Source of the DNA: Ctenosaura bakeri
Lineage: Eukaryota; Chordata; Lepidosauria; Squamata; Iguanidae
Reading direction: 5' to 3'
Assembly (NCBI GenBank): GCA_948474755.1
Contig: CAOLHI010000020.1
Span: 248,001-312,000, forward strand
DNA length: 64,000 nucleotides
Of this stretch, positions 23,985 to 35,785 are shown in pieces. The first letter of the stretch is position 1; each line of letters opens with the position of its first letter. The translations under genes and the position numbers were made by a program. Under the pieces are notes generated by a model. That model had not been told where the DNA came from. It made no database searches and saw nothing but the letters and a program-made list of their open reading frames with translations.

Positions 23985-24128
23985 ATGGTAGAGAGTGTTC
24001 CTTGGCCATGGAAACCCACTGGGTGACCATGACTGTGTCACACACTCTCAGCCCCAGAAAACCCCATGATAGGTTCACCTTAGGGTTGCCATAAGTCAGA
24101 AATGACTTGAAGGCACACAACAACACAA
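23985..24128 (+). mobile_element. tRNA-derived SINE, 5'-truncated (copy 3)
   Basis: The block 'ggaaacccactgggtgacca' is followed by 'cacactctcagccccagaaa' and the 3' end 'gttgccataagtcagaaatgacttgaaggcac', then an ACAACA tail. The tRNA-like head is missing. Confidence 0.8.
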
Positions 24129-24354
24129 GTGCCTCATCTGTTACTTCATTCAGCAAGCAAACCAGGACTTAAATGTCCCAGAAGGGCAAAAACATGGCAA
24201 ATTACCCATATATCCCATAGATCTCAATTTGGGACAAAATGTTTTTTTTTAAAAAAAAAAGGACTCTTGGCAGCACATGAGGCCCATAGCTTATACTTTC
24301 CTCACCCCTAAAACAAGAGAGTCATGTGGAAGATTCTATAGCACAAGCTTTTGT

Positions 24355-25095
24355 GGTTTACAATCTCCTTCATGAAATGCACACATGGAGAATATATTCC
24401 ATGCCTATAAGGATTACCAATAATCCTTAGTAAGGTTTGTCAAGGTTATATGCCAGGCAGGCATGGTTTCCTCTGAGTGGATGGCAGAGGAAGAGGTGAT
24501 GTGGCCAGATGAGCAAGTGCAAGGTCAGCAGGATTGTTTTGGCTATGACTTGTATACTGGAGAAGGCCACACACCAGAATGCTGACTGGGTCACCCCACT
24601 TGTTCAGGGTGACAGTGGGACATAAAAAGGCTGGTATTTGCCTTTACCAGCTGCCAGTCAGGATTGCCTAGCTGGACCTGTCATGCTGCTGACAGTTTAC
24701 ATTTTGTAAGGGGAGATGCTGCCCGTTTATCTTCTGTTATTCTCATTTGTTTAATTGCTGCTGGAATGTTTTGCCAAGAGCCTTTATCTTAGAATGTAGC
24801 AATAAATTCTGCCTCTAAGCCTATTTAATGAGCCTCTGGAAATTTTTCTGCTTCACTGGGAACCTCTGCACGGCGAAGCCTTGCTTCACAGTTCAAACTC
24901 TGCTCATGCTCAGAGGAGCCAGGTCCTGCTAACCCTGACAAGGTAGAAGGCAGTAGGAAAAGAGGAAGACCCTATTACAGGTGGATAGATCCAATCAAGG
25001 AAGCCATAGCCGTGAGTGCAAGGCTAGAGCAGAACTTCTGATAACAGAGTGGCATGTGGGGATCTCATTCAAAGGGTTGCCACCAATCAAAGTTG
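24355..25095 (+). mobile_element. BovB/RTE LINE 3' fragment, split by a solo LTR
   Basis: Left part: a degraded stretch ending in 'ataatccttagtaaggt'. After the LTR it resumes as 'aggtagaaggcagtaggaaa', translating KVEGSRKRGRP..RWIDPIKEA, which is the C-terminal segment of RTE/BovB ORF2 (GKVEG-x-RRRGRP-x-RW-DSIKEA). The last part (to about 25095) corresponds to the 3' end. The left boundary is approximate. Confidence 0.75.
24438..24940 (+). mobile_element. Solo LTR of an LTR retrotransposon/endogenous retroelement
   Basis: A 503-bp block starts TGTCAAGGTT and ends AACCCTGACA (short inverted ends, TG...CA). It carries a TATA-like 'acataaaaagg' at about 24620 and AATAAA at 24801-24806. It is flanked by AGGTT/AGGTA, a 4-5 bp target duplication, within a BovB copy whose sequence is continuous across the site. 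No internal coding region is present, so recombination between two LTRs has probably removed it. The superfamily (gypsy or ERV) cannot be decided from the LTR alone. Confidence 0.8.
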
Positions 25096-27394
25096 ATTTG
25101 ATTGCAATTAACAGCAACTATTAGGAAATAGACTGGAATCTGCCAACAGTCATGCTGTAGTAAAACTGTTAAAAGCTGTAATAAAGATGCCCAACAACTT
25201 TTTGCTATTTAATGTGGGTACTCCTTTGAAAACTGTATCTTGCCTAAGGCTATCTACCTGATAAGCTGAAGTACATTAGGGACTTCCCTGTTCACACTCT
25301 TAGCCACACATCAGACCTAGATATTACATGGAGGTAAGTAATGAAAATCACATGTTTTGTCTGTTGATGTGTCAGATAATGTTTTGATGAGTCAATATCC
25401 AATTTTACGAGGAATAATTACAAATGCTAACATAGCAATAGCTAAGTTTTAACGAGTCCTTTTAAATGCATGAAAGGGATTGCACTTTTCCACATTCAGA
25501 CAATGAGGAGAAACAAAAGAATTGTCCCATCTCCTTCCTGTCTGGGGGATTGGAAACTCTGAGGAGAAAGAGAAGGCCTTTTCAGAGGCCCTGAAGGCCA
25601 GTGTCATGAGCCAGATTTGAGCATATAGGACTCCCAATCCCTAGCCTAAGATAATGTATATTTATGTCCTTATATTGCAGTGCTTTGGATTCTCCTGTTC
25701 CTGTCAATAACAGCTGAAGGTGGGGAGGTGAAGGAATGCAGTAATGCTGTTACAATTAAGTACGGCAACTACTGAGGCATGGTGCTTCTGCTGATTGGCA
25801 AAGAGATCTTATTTTTATATGAACAGTGAAACTACTAAACAATATTGTGATTACGTAAATAGGATTCATTTACAGCACTCTGAAGACTGGGCTGTCAATT
25901 CAAAGTGCAAGCAATTGGATATTTCACAGTCTTTCATTTGTGTACCATACAAAACGATCTGGCTGTCTTTTAGCTGCACATTTCCAGTGTCCTCTGCTTC
26001 TAAGTTATAGCGAATGCTTATGCTCACCACACTCTAATTCTGTTCAAAGAAAGAATCTATCATTTAATACTAGGATTATCTAGATCATTAAAAAAAAAAT
26101 CCAGTATACTTCACATATGAGTGGAAATAGTTTGATAGATAGAGCCAACCAGCACTTTTGTAGACTGAAAACCTTTGCATAGACTAGAACATAATGGATC
26201 AAGACAAATGACTGTAAAACATTTTACTTAGAACTTAAAAGGAACTATCAAAACACCACAACAGCTGGTAGCTTCCACATCAGTAGTCTGGTAAATCCCC
26301 TCCAAGTTTTAGTTTGAATGTTAAAGGAACTATGAAAGGTACTCAAGCTATCTGAAGGGAGGTTACCACCTTAGATACCTCCTTTAAAGTCTGGACTAAA
26401 CCCTAGAGGAGACTTGCAACCCCAAACACCACTGTCAGTGCATGACAAGATTAGAGAATACCTGCAATTTTGTATGACTCAGTGTACCATAGTAGATAAG
26501 ACATATGCTAGGCTGAACCATATACCACCAACATTCAACTTACTAAAGAGCCTCTAAAGTCCCCTGCATGGCCTTTTTCTGCTTTGTGGAGAATGGGTAG
26601 GTTCACAGAAACATCTCCCCACATCCAGAGGTGAAATGATGACATAAGAGCTGCCAGGGGCCTCTGGTGGTCTCACAACATGGATGTGGTCATTTCACAT
26701 CCAACTATACGGAGGAAACCAGATGCTTCTGCAGTTTTGCCAACTGTGGTGGTGAGGGGGCTTCATGGGCTGTTCAGTAATTTGGAGGAGGTTCTGAGCA
26801 TTGAGGAGGGACAAAGAAAATACCAAAAAAAACCCAAAAAAACCAGAGCCCCAAAAAGGACACACACAAACATAAGAGAAACGTGTGTATGGATGTCCCT
26901 AACAGGATGCTATCCTCAAAATTCCTGAAAGCCAACATGAAAACATGAGAAATCCAGACTTTACTAAACTTAATCTTCATCTCATCTGTGCTCTTAGCTA
27001 TTCATCAGTCTTGTTCTCCTGAATCCTCTGTGCTGACCACCTGCCTGTGACCTCAGCTTGGCCCTTACATTGGTTTTTAAACTTTGTGGGCTTCAGATTC
27101 ATTAGATCCCACTGTGATTTTTTTTTAAAGCTTCTTTCATGGATACATCCCAGAGGTCAGAATATTGTTTTGGAGAAAAGGAAATTCTGCCCAGTCATTA
27201 CTTCTTCCCAAACAGGTACATATAGATGAATGCCAGAGTTTCCAAGGATGTCTCTTTCTCTTATATTTTAATGTATTATGTAGTTGGCAGTTTGTTTTTC
27301 ATGGAAACAATTTTGATTTTGCACAACTTTCTGAAAGATGGGAGATGCTGCTTGTCAGGATGATAGACAGGTTGGCCCTGCATCTCTGATCCAT
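25096..27394. other. Intronic stretch, no gene seen
   Basis: AT-rich sequence without a supported gene. A splice-acceptor-like 'cttatattgcag' occurs at 25669-25680, but it is on the plus strand, opposite to PDE10A, and is followed by no conserved frame. Poly-A runs occur at 26089-26099. Confidence 0.45.
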
Positions 27395-27545
27395 ATAAGA
27401 GATACGAAATCAGATTTCATCCTCAAAACAACTCTGTAGCATTCTGAGAGATCATGAATTTCCTGACACCACCTTGAAAACTGAGCAGGAATTTGAATTC
27501 AAGACCTAAATTCAAACATCTATCTGGTGCTGTAGTACCAGTACC
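27395..27545 (-). mobile_element. MIR/CORE-like SINE remnant, antisense
   Basis: The text 'atcctcaaaacaactctgtagcat' and 'gaatttgaattcaagacct' is the reversed form of the CORE-SINE core and tRNA-like head (compare 'gggtt...aaatcc' in MIR). Diverged; boundaries are approximate. Confidence 0.5.
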
Positions 27546-27914
27546 TCCTTCCCTTTCCCTCTCCTTCTCCCTCTCCCTCACAGCTCTCTGTACTGCCCCC
27601 AAAAAATACTAAAAAGGAAGTAAACTTTCTTTTCTCATATCAAAAACAATGACACATAGGTAATAAATTCCCTTGTTGTCATAATTTTTAAAGGCATTCA
27701 AGGCATGTGTGTACACAGCTTCATTTGGATTAGATGCTAATCCCATTAAATGAATCCTTTCTTTGTTCAAAATATCAGAATTCAAAACCACTGACACAGA
27801 AATTTTGCAATATCCTTTTCAAGTCAAGACATTTTTGGTAACTCATTTAAGTCTAATGTACTTCAGCAAATAGTCCAAAGTGTATAAAACACTGCACAAC
27901 TGCAGCTTTGTTTT

Positions 27915-28140
27915 TGCCGTTTTCTGTCACGTTGATATCAACTTGTGGTGACCTTATGAGAGACCAAGATTCCCCACCATTAACTGCCCTGCTCAAGTCT
28001 TGCAAACTCACAACCATAGCTTCCTTGATTGAATCAATTGATCTGAAATGTGGTCTTCCTCTTTTCTTACTGAAAATATCATCTTATCAAGCAATATCAT
28101 CTTTCCCAATGAGTCAATATCTAATAACCAGAAGTGTGCT
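27915..28140 (-). mobile_element. BovB/RTE LINE 3' fragment, antisense
   Basis: Reads antisense to the BovB C-terminus: 'ctgctcaagtcttgcaaact' and 'tggtcttcctcttttcttac' correspond to reversed ...L-x-L-QDLS and K-RGRP-coding text. It is homologous to the fragment at 32445-32700 and to the plus-strand copy at 24355-25095. No intact frame. Confidence 0.75.
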
Positions 28141-28248
28141 GTAATACAAACCAATAAAAGGTATTATTTTCCATTATGAAGAATATTGTGGATTTTTTTT
28201 TTGCCTTCTCTACCTAGAATCCAAGTTTTTTGTTCCTTTTATTTTCCT

Positions 28249-28252
28249 TAAA

Positions 28253-28320
<68 letters not shown>
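28249..28320 (+). repeat. (GAAA)n / (GA)n microsatellite
   Basis: About 70 bp of AAAG/GAAA units ending in a short GA run, entirely purine on this strand. Confidence 0.95.
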
Positions 28321-28699
28321 CTTACACCTTTTAGTTAGGTGGGGACAGCTTTTACTTTCACAGCCAGAATTCATTTTTTATCTAACCATTTGCCTAAATA
28401 CTGAGAGATCTACTAGCAGAGACTGATCTACCTCCTGTCCATCCCAGGTGTAGCTGACAATGAGTTGACAGTCTAAGGAGACCCAAGGCAATGCCCAGTG
28501 CTGGGCTTCCATTGGCAAAACAGCAGAATCCAGCAGCTATAGGAGGGAGTCATCCCATCTCCCTACTACAGACCCCTTGAGCCCCTAAAACCACCTCTGG
28601 AGCATGAAGAGATCCTCTACAGCACTATTTGGGAGCTCTGGAGGGAGGGAAAGGGAAGGAAGTTATGGTACTGCAACACCAACAGGGTGTTCAGATTTA

Positions 28700-28862
28700 G
28701 ACCCTGAATTCAAGTTCTTGCTTAATTTTCAGAATGACCCTGCAAAAGACATTATCTCTTACAATGTCACAGGATTGTTATGAAGATAAAATGGAGTATC
28801 TCCATGTTAGCCCCCCTGACTATTTTGAAGGAAGGATAGAATAAGGGTAGAATTACAATGTG
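28700..28862 (+). mobile_element. MIR/CORE-like SINE remnant
   Basis: 'tcacaggattgttatgaaga' followed by 'taaaatggagtatctccatg' matches the core/3' text of MIR-type SINEs (CACAGGGTTGTTGTGAGGAT). A degraded tRNA-like head precedes it. Confidence 0.5.
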
Positions 28863-29495
28863 ATTAAACGTAGTAGTGGTAAACATGGAAAGGGCAAAGT
28901 CATACTACCTTCCTTATTCCTATATGAAAAGAGACCATTTTATAGTGTCACATTAAAACTGCTCAGTGAATTTCAGGACAAATAAAGAATACATAAATAA
29001 ATGAAAGTGCATATCATATAGCAACATCAGCTGTCTAACAATGACTATTGATACCAATAAGTATGAAGCCTTTTTTCCTTCCTTTTTTTAAAACTTTAAA
29101 CTTAAGGGTTTTTTGTTAGACATAAGAATTAGTATGTATAACTTCTCTAATAGCTCAGCTAAGACTGACTATGACTTGCAAATAAAGCATATTTATTATT
29201 TTCCAAGTGAGAATAATTGAAGAAAATGCTTATAAAAGTGATAATATTTTAGCAAATGTTTATAATATATATATTCTTGCCAGGATGTACTGACAGGATA
29301 AGATGGGCTGGTGGCTAGGAGACAGGAATCAGTCTGTGTGGGCTTACTCTCCATTGCTACTCCTTGCTTGTTCCTCAGTAATGCAACTCGTTCATGTAGA
29401 TAACCTCCATATAATACACATTAAAGAAAGACAAAATGCAGAGCACCTATCCAAATACAATGTAAGTAGACTGGTAATATGAGTTTCTAGATAGA

Positions 29496-29660
29496 CAAGT
29501 GGATATATAGGAAATACTTCTTCACACCATGCATAGTTTTAACTGTGGAATGGCAGTGATGGATGTCAGCAGGGACAGCTTTAAAAGAAGATGACAGACT
29601 TATTGAGGACAGGGCTATCTAATGACTGCAAATCATTATGGATATGTGTTCCCTTAAACA
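29496..29660 (+). mobile_element. CR1/L3-like LINE remnant
   Basis: 'tacttcttcacaccatgcatag' and 'aactgtggaatggcagtgat', followed by 'gctttaaaagaagatgacag', correspond to the C-terminal CR1/L3 text (F-x-TQ-x-IVKLWN...DGFKRG). The copy is old, with no open frame. Confidence 0.6.
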
Positions 29661-29819
29661 TCTGGGATTTCCTGTTGGAAGAATGTCTTTATTGGATCTG
29701 AAACATCCCAGCCTTCCCCCCATTGCAAGATTTGCCCCCACATCCTCTACAGGGTTTCTGGAGGCCATCTGAGAGGTTAAGACTGGCATCCTTTCTACTG
29801 TCTTTCCACAGGTAGGCTG

Positions 29820-30025
29820 ACTGCTCAAGGGGACTGAGCCCTGCAGAATTATACCATACTATCACTGTTTTGTTTATTTGCCATTTTTATGAATTATGTT
29901 TTTAAACTGATTTTAATTTTATGAACACCTTCATTATAATTTTAAATTTTGGCATATTATTAGCTATGTCCCTTTTAAATGTTGTCAGCCACCTTGAGTT
30001 CCAAACTGTGGGAAAAGGTGAGGTG

Positions 30026-30072
<47 letters not shown>
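29820..30072 (+). mobile_element. L2-like LINE 3' end with (ATT)n tail
   Basis: A T-rich 3' untranslated stretch ends 'cagccaccttgagttccaaa', then 'ggtgaggtggt' and a (TTA)n run of about 45 bp (30028-30072). The arrangement matches the other L2-like tails in the window, which end in different microsatellites. Confidence 0.6.
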
Positions 30073-32444
30073 TACAAAAAATTAGGGGGCTGAGGCAGTC
30101 TCCCAACACACAGGATATTTCCCCAAAAGTTGAAAGACAGGATCCAGTCTCATTTGAATGAACAGTTAGCTCACCTTCTCTTCCTCTCCCCCTCCATAAA
30201 TCATATGGCAAAACATAACACCAGTCTAAGAAGGGGAGAGAGAAATGACAAGGCAAACCTGGAAGGTATGATTAGAAATCTAGTCCAGCTCATAAGTTCA
30301 AATGAATATAGATTATTAAAGGAAGAATAAAGCTGTATAGTAGAAAAAAAATCAAAATCTAAACCAAAGAATTCATCAACCGAATCTATATTGAATAATG
30401 TACCAAAACAAAATATTCACAGCTGCTTGGGTATTCAGGAGAAACTTTCATCAAAGATAGGAAGAGGGGAACAAATGATATGGGCTGTTTTGCTTGGTTT
30501 TATGCTGTTCAGTTCAGGTGATTGTTGTTGACAGCTAAGAAGCAACTGGCCAACAACCAGAGGTTGATGTGTACAGAAGATCCTCAAGGCTATCAGTGCG
30601 AGAATATATCTGAGAATCAGCAAAAGATGCTGTGAATCATTTCATGTCAGACAACTTTGTGGTGTGATGCTGGGCAGAACATAATCTGAAAGGGTGCACG
30701 GCATGGCGGGGGGTATCCTACTTGAGACATTATGTGGAAAATTTTACATGGCAGGATAGTCAGGTTCAAGAATTTTTTAAAAAGGCTTTCTATCCACTCC
30801 CTTAGAGCACATCCACACTATTCATCATAGGTGGGGCTTAGCCCTTTCTCAGCCTAAGAAGTCCAATGCACCAATACCAGCAGCAGATGGGTTTTGCTGT
30901 TATGCTATGGTTTTCACCATTTTAAACTACAATGATGTTGCAGACAGATAACCTACCTGAATCCTAAAATATTTATAATTATCTTCTTCATCACCATGAT
31001 CTACTCTGTCTTGCCTTGATACAGATCTTATCTGCTCCTCAAAAGGGCAAACAACTGTTCACAATTACAATGTAATTCTTTTCCTGTTTATCATTTAAGT
31101 TTATCTGCTTCCAATCTCTGCATTTCTACTATTTACAAAGGAAAATTAAAAAGTACAGAAAGGAAGGGGAACGCAAGTGAACCCTTTCATTAAGAAAAAG
31201 CTTAGAAAGAAGGATAGTATTTCTTCCTAAGAAAATGTTTGCACTGGCAAACGATAATGCAGTCCTTTCAAAACAACAGCATTTCTGTGATTACATGCAA
31301 TCTGTGGCCTAAATTGTAGCATACACTCTTAATTGTGTTAACTCTACATGGGTATGGAGAGGTAAGACTTCACGTATTCACTGAGATTATTCTGTACTTC
31401 AGCTCACCCACCAGGTCAAGATTTCCTTCAGTGTAACTCCACAAAAATATTGCCATCTTCTAATTCACCACATTTAACAGCAACATCAGATTTACAAATG
31501 AGATGTTTCTCTTAGCTTGTTTTATATGTCTGCTGTTACTGAAAAAAGTGGGAAACAGCTAAAACCAAAAGGCACACATTGAGTTACTCCAATTGAAATA
31601 TTTACCAACAGAAGCATTTAATATTTCACTGGCAGTAGCATGCCATTTCCAGGCACTAACATTTTAATATTAGCCACGTCAAATGTTATTGACCTAATCT
31701 TTCACTGCTTCAATGTAAACCCATCTCTCTCTAACAGTTAACACCAGTTTTTTAATCAATTAGCTCAACATTTACTCTTATATATTTCCCATCAAAGAAA
31801 AATCTAAAAATTATGAATAGGTTGAATTTATTTATTTTAACTTTCAACACTCTAAGTAGATTTTTTAAAAATCAAGTTCATATAAGAATGTTCTTTATCT
31901 GACACAGTCATCTTCTATGATGTTTTATCAGAGTCAAATTACAACATTCCTTATCTGATACAGTGTTAGTCTATGATGTTTATTCAGAATTTAGTTTCAC
32001 TGAATTCAGTGCAACTCACTCCCTGAAAATGTGTATACACCTGAAGAATTCACATAATTTGCTTATAAAGAGGTATGGAGGAAAATGATCTCTCTTTCCC
32101 ACATTCTTCTGCTATTTCTCTCTTTCTGACACAACCAAGTTAGACACACTGATAGGGGCGGAGGTGGGAATGAATAGCCAAAGTGGACTCTGGCAAACCA
32201 AAGCTGTGACTACAGCAACCAACTGCAATGGAATCCATTTAAACCACTGTGAAGTTAAACTAATCGCTAACACACAGAAATGGGAAAGAATTCTTCAAAT
32301 CTGAAACTGCAGTGACAAAAGCTGAAGTTGAGTGTATATGATTTGTTTTCAGGACTGCATTTTCTGCATAGCTGTTTTAGGAAGTGTATAAAAAAAATTA
32401 TTTCTTGAATATGGATTAAGAATGAATTTGCTGTAATACATATT
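30073..32444. other. Intronic stretch, no gene seen
   Basis: AT-rich sequence with no convincing frame, RNA gene or bounded repeat. A near-duplicated 60-bp segment ('attccttatctgatacagtg' versus 'gttctttatctgacacagtc', 31893-31985) suggests a small local tandem duplication. Confidence 0.45.
31885..31992 (+). repeat. Local two-copy direct repeat of about 60 bp
   Basis: The blocks beginning near 31890 ('ttctttatctgacacagtcat') and 31949 ('ttccttatctgatacagtgtt') are each followed by 'tctatgatgtttta/tatt' and 'cagagt/aattt'. Spacing is about 59 bp. Divergence is visible, so this is not recent. Confidence 0.6.
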
Positions 32445-32700
32445 TCCAGTCAAATGAGTTTCAACTTATGGAGACCCTATGAAGGAGCTTCCAGGCACCA
32501 AAAACCCTGCTCAAGTCTTGCAAACTCAAAGTTACAGGTTCTTTGATTGAATTAAGAAGATGTAATGTGGATTGATTTCCTCTTTTCCTACTACCTTCTA
32601 CTTTTCCCATTATTATTATCTTTTCCAGTTATTCATGCCATCTCCTGATATATGCAAAATACAAGACCACCAGTTTAGTCATTTTGGCTTATTTACTTAT
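32445..32700 (-). mobile_element. BovB/RTE LINE 3' fragment, antisense
   Basis: The minus-strand translation with stops ignored reads KIIIMGKVEGSRKRG near 32590 and SLQDLSRVFGAWK upstream in the plus sense, the C-terminus of BovB ORF2. The plus-strand text 'tgctcaagtcttgcaaactc' is shared with the fragment at 27915. Confidence 0.8.
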
Positions 32701-34872
32701 TTGTGAGCTCAGACATTTCACAGTGTAGAACTTAAAAAAAAAGCCAGGTACATTAATTGTCACCTGAAGGATTCAATGGATACTACCAATAATGAAATGG
32801 TATGAGAAAATAAAATAATGATTTAGAACAATGAAAACTATGCTACTAGAAGCCTAAGAAGCCACTAATACACTCATAGCTTTTCCATTTTAAGTTGGGA
32901 ACATATTTGTAGTGGGTGCAAATACAATTTAACAAACAGAGATAAAATATTGCACAAATATCCGCAAATCTCTAGTGTATGAATCTTCGTGGGAGTCAAG
33001 AAGATGCCAAGGCAGTAAGATTGCCAATTTTCCCTCAGCACCTGGAAATCAGAAGTATATCTGCTAGCTAAAAAAACACTCTTTTGGAAATTAAACCATG
33101 GAGAATTAATTTTAAAAGTTTACATACATGAGTTCACAACCTTTGAAAAATACTAATTCATGCAATGACAAACAGTTTATTCACACTGCAATGTTAAGAC
33201 TTGATACTAGTCCAGCCAGTGTGATAGAGATATAGATAAATAGAATGCATGCTTAATTATTTTTTAAAAAATGCTTCACAACATTCATTAGCAATAATAC
33301 CTGGGTATCAATACAGTATTAGGGAGTATTAGATTCCACAGTAGCACAAATGATTCAACGAAGAGGAATAGCAAAACTGGAGGTGCCCCAACGACTTTGC
33401 CAAAAGAGAATTAAACTACTTCGGAAGTAAATGAGTGGGCAAACACATACTCTACTTAGTTTGCTTAATAAGTTAAAATTAGTGTGTCACACTGTCAGTG
33501 CCTTCACCCTTCAAATTTAAATGAATGATCTAAGAAAAGTACATTTGCTGTTGTAAACGCTTAAAGATAATTTTGTTCTACATAAAAATAATTTCCAAAC
33601 AAAGCTTAGAGTTTATTTGAATATAATGATTACATTATACTCGATGCTTATTTTTTTTTTCTAATCAAATATTTAGTTCAAAGGCTTGTGAGCTATTGCA
33701 ACATCAACATGTGTTCTTTAGGAAGTACCAGTCAAATCAACTTTATAAACCAGATCACACTTGGCATGGGAAGGTTTTCCAGGAAATTTTCTAGAAAGTT
33801 TTTCAGAAGCCATGCCTAGTCCCTGTCGCAAGATGCCTAACATTTCAAACACAGGATTTTAAAGAGACTGACTAAAGTTTAATTTAAAGTTAAATTAATT
33901 AACACAAATACAAAAGAGCAGCATCTCAACCATAAATGCATAAAACACAAACAACAATCACTAAAACATAAATGAAAATATTACAGAATAGAACAATGAT
34001 GATATCTATAGAAAATATGCATGGCAATTACATAGAAATGTATATAGAACTGAACAGAATATCACACTTAAACCCAGTGAGATGTAAAACGTAGCCAACA
34101 ATAACATTACACTAGTAAGAAGAAAATACCAGAATATGTCTAAATAAACTGTATAACAAGAACATGGATACAAAATGAAGAACATTTTAAACAAGGCATA
34201 CAAATATAAATAAAAACAAATTCTTTTAAGTCTTTTAAACTTTAGCTGAGATTAGCATTACTGTACATGATAACTGAAAACAAACAAAACCTTTATGAGG
34301 CATCTCCCTCACAGTCTATAGCTGTAAGTTTCCTTCCATAAGCTTTGAGAAGCATAAGGTTAAAGAATAAAGGCGTCAAACCCAAAGAGTACTATGCTTA
34401 AAAGCAGAGTGAAAAGAAAATTGGTAGCCATGAAAACAAGTGTCTCCCATGATCATTCTAACTGCATTTTCAAACAAATTTACTTTTACATATGTGACAA
34501 TGAAAAAAAACTAATCTTACTTCCAAAATCATTGCTGAAATTCCTCTCTAAAAACTATTCTTACTTTTATAAGTTAGTCACTTCAGAACAAACAGTGAAC
34601 ACCCACATAACATCACACTAATGATGCTTAATTGCAGCCCCCAGACACCTTACTGACAAAGATAACTGTAATCTGCCTTCACACACATAATCAGCAGTGA
34701 CTAGTATCAAGTTAATCAATCAATTAGAAAGGTGACAATCATTCTTCTACAGTAGGTGAAAGTCTGCACCTTTTAAGCAGTGCACCTTTTAAGCAGTTGC
34801 TATTTGAATGTGCACGTGTATTTTTAAAAAATCCGCCTCAGAAAATAGCAGCAAAAATTAGACTTTTTAAAA
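32701..34872. other. Intronic stretch, no gene seen
   Basis: Very AT-rich sequence without a supported gene or bounded repeat. Apparent small open frames (for example 34006-34203 minus) are low-complexity and not conserved-looking. Confidence 0.45.
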
Positions 34873-34956
34873 ATTATTTTAAAAATTATACGCATGCTTT
34901 GATTTTATATATACATATATATAAAATCAAAGCACAAGTATAATTTTTGAAATAAT
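34873..34956. repeat. Imperfect 39-bp-arm inverted repeat (hairpin)
   Basis: Left arm 34873-34911 and right arm 34917-34956 are reverse complements around a TACAT-like centre; the inner part is 'gctttgattttatata'. About 35 of 39 positions pair, with mismatches clustered at 'gca' versus 'ttg'. It could be a small MITE or a cruciform-prone sequence. No target-site duplication was found. Confidence 0.75.
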
Positions 34957-35229
34957 GATCAAAATTAGCCCCAAGGTTGTCATCAGAGCACGCAAGATTA
35001 GTCACATCTCAGAAACTAACAAATGTGCCTCTATGCTGCTGTCTCACAGCTGTTCTCTGTTCTGAAACACTTCTTGAACAGATGAAGCAGTCATTTAATG
35101 AATGACCTCCCATGCAGTTGTTCTTTAAGGAACATTGACTAACAAGAGTTCCTCTTCTGCTGCATTTGCTTTGAGTAATTAAGAAAGGATCATAAAACTC
35201 TCCTGTTGAAACAGCTAATTGGCTACCAT

Positions 35230-35785
35230 TCCATTGCAGGGCTGAATTCACTATGCTAGTTATGGTCTTTAAAGGACTACATGGCTTGGTTCCAGACTAT
35301 CTCTAAAAGACTCTATCCTCCCATAGAAGATGGCACTACTTGGGTTCAAATTAGTGCCTTGGAGTGTGGTGGAGTCTCCTTCTTTGGAGGTTTTTAAGCA
35401 GAGGCTTGATGGCCATCTGTCAGGAGTGCTTTGATGTGGGTTCCTGCATGGCAGGGAATGGGACTGGATGGCCATTGTGGTCTCTTCCAACTCAATGATT
35501 CTATAGTTTTAAGATCCTCATGGAGGACTTTCTCTCAGTACCATCACCATCACAGGCACACTTGGTTAGGATACCAGAGAGAGCCTTCTCAGTGGCTGCT
35601 TTCAGGCTGTGGAACTCTCTTCCATGGAAGGTCTGGTTGGCTCCCTTTCTGATCTGTCTGTCTATCTCTCCCCCCTCCCCCCTACTACTTTATTTAGTTG
35701 GGTCTTTAACAGTTAAATCATTTGTACAACTACCATGTGGCACTGTGTGTGCAAATTACACTGTTTTAAAATAGTGCTTAACAAA
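35230..35785 (+). mobile_element. L2-like LINE remnant interrupted by CR1
   Basis: 'gtctttaaaggactacatgg' and 'ccagactatct' encode the FK-x-LHGL-x-PDYL text of L2-like ORFs. After the CR1 insert it continues with 'agccttctcagtggctgctt' and 'ggaactctcttccatggaag' (AFSVAAFRLWNSLPWKV), the matching next block. The two halves belong to one element. Confidence 0.75.
35352..35512 (+). mobile_element. CR1 3' end inserted in the L2-like LINE
   Basis: 'ggagtctccttctttggagg' (SPSLEVFKQRLDGHL text), then 'ggactggatggcc', 'gtctcttccaactc' and 'tgattctatag', the CR1 3' terminus. It is strongly 5'-truncated (about 160 bp) and lies exactly between the two parts of the L2-like copy. Confidence 0.88.

Noticed and set aside
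25669..25800. Plus-strand splice acceptor-like sequence that might start an exon
   Set aside because: Opposite strand to PDE10A, with a short frame that has no conservation signal or donor.
28249..28320. Possible CRISPR-like or structured repeat
   Set aside because: A simple GAAA microsatellite with no spacers. The host is a vertebrate.
29979..30161. Tyr-rich 60-codon frame
   Set aside because: Translation of the (ATT)n microsatellite in an L2-like tail.
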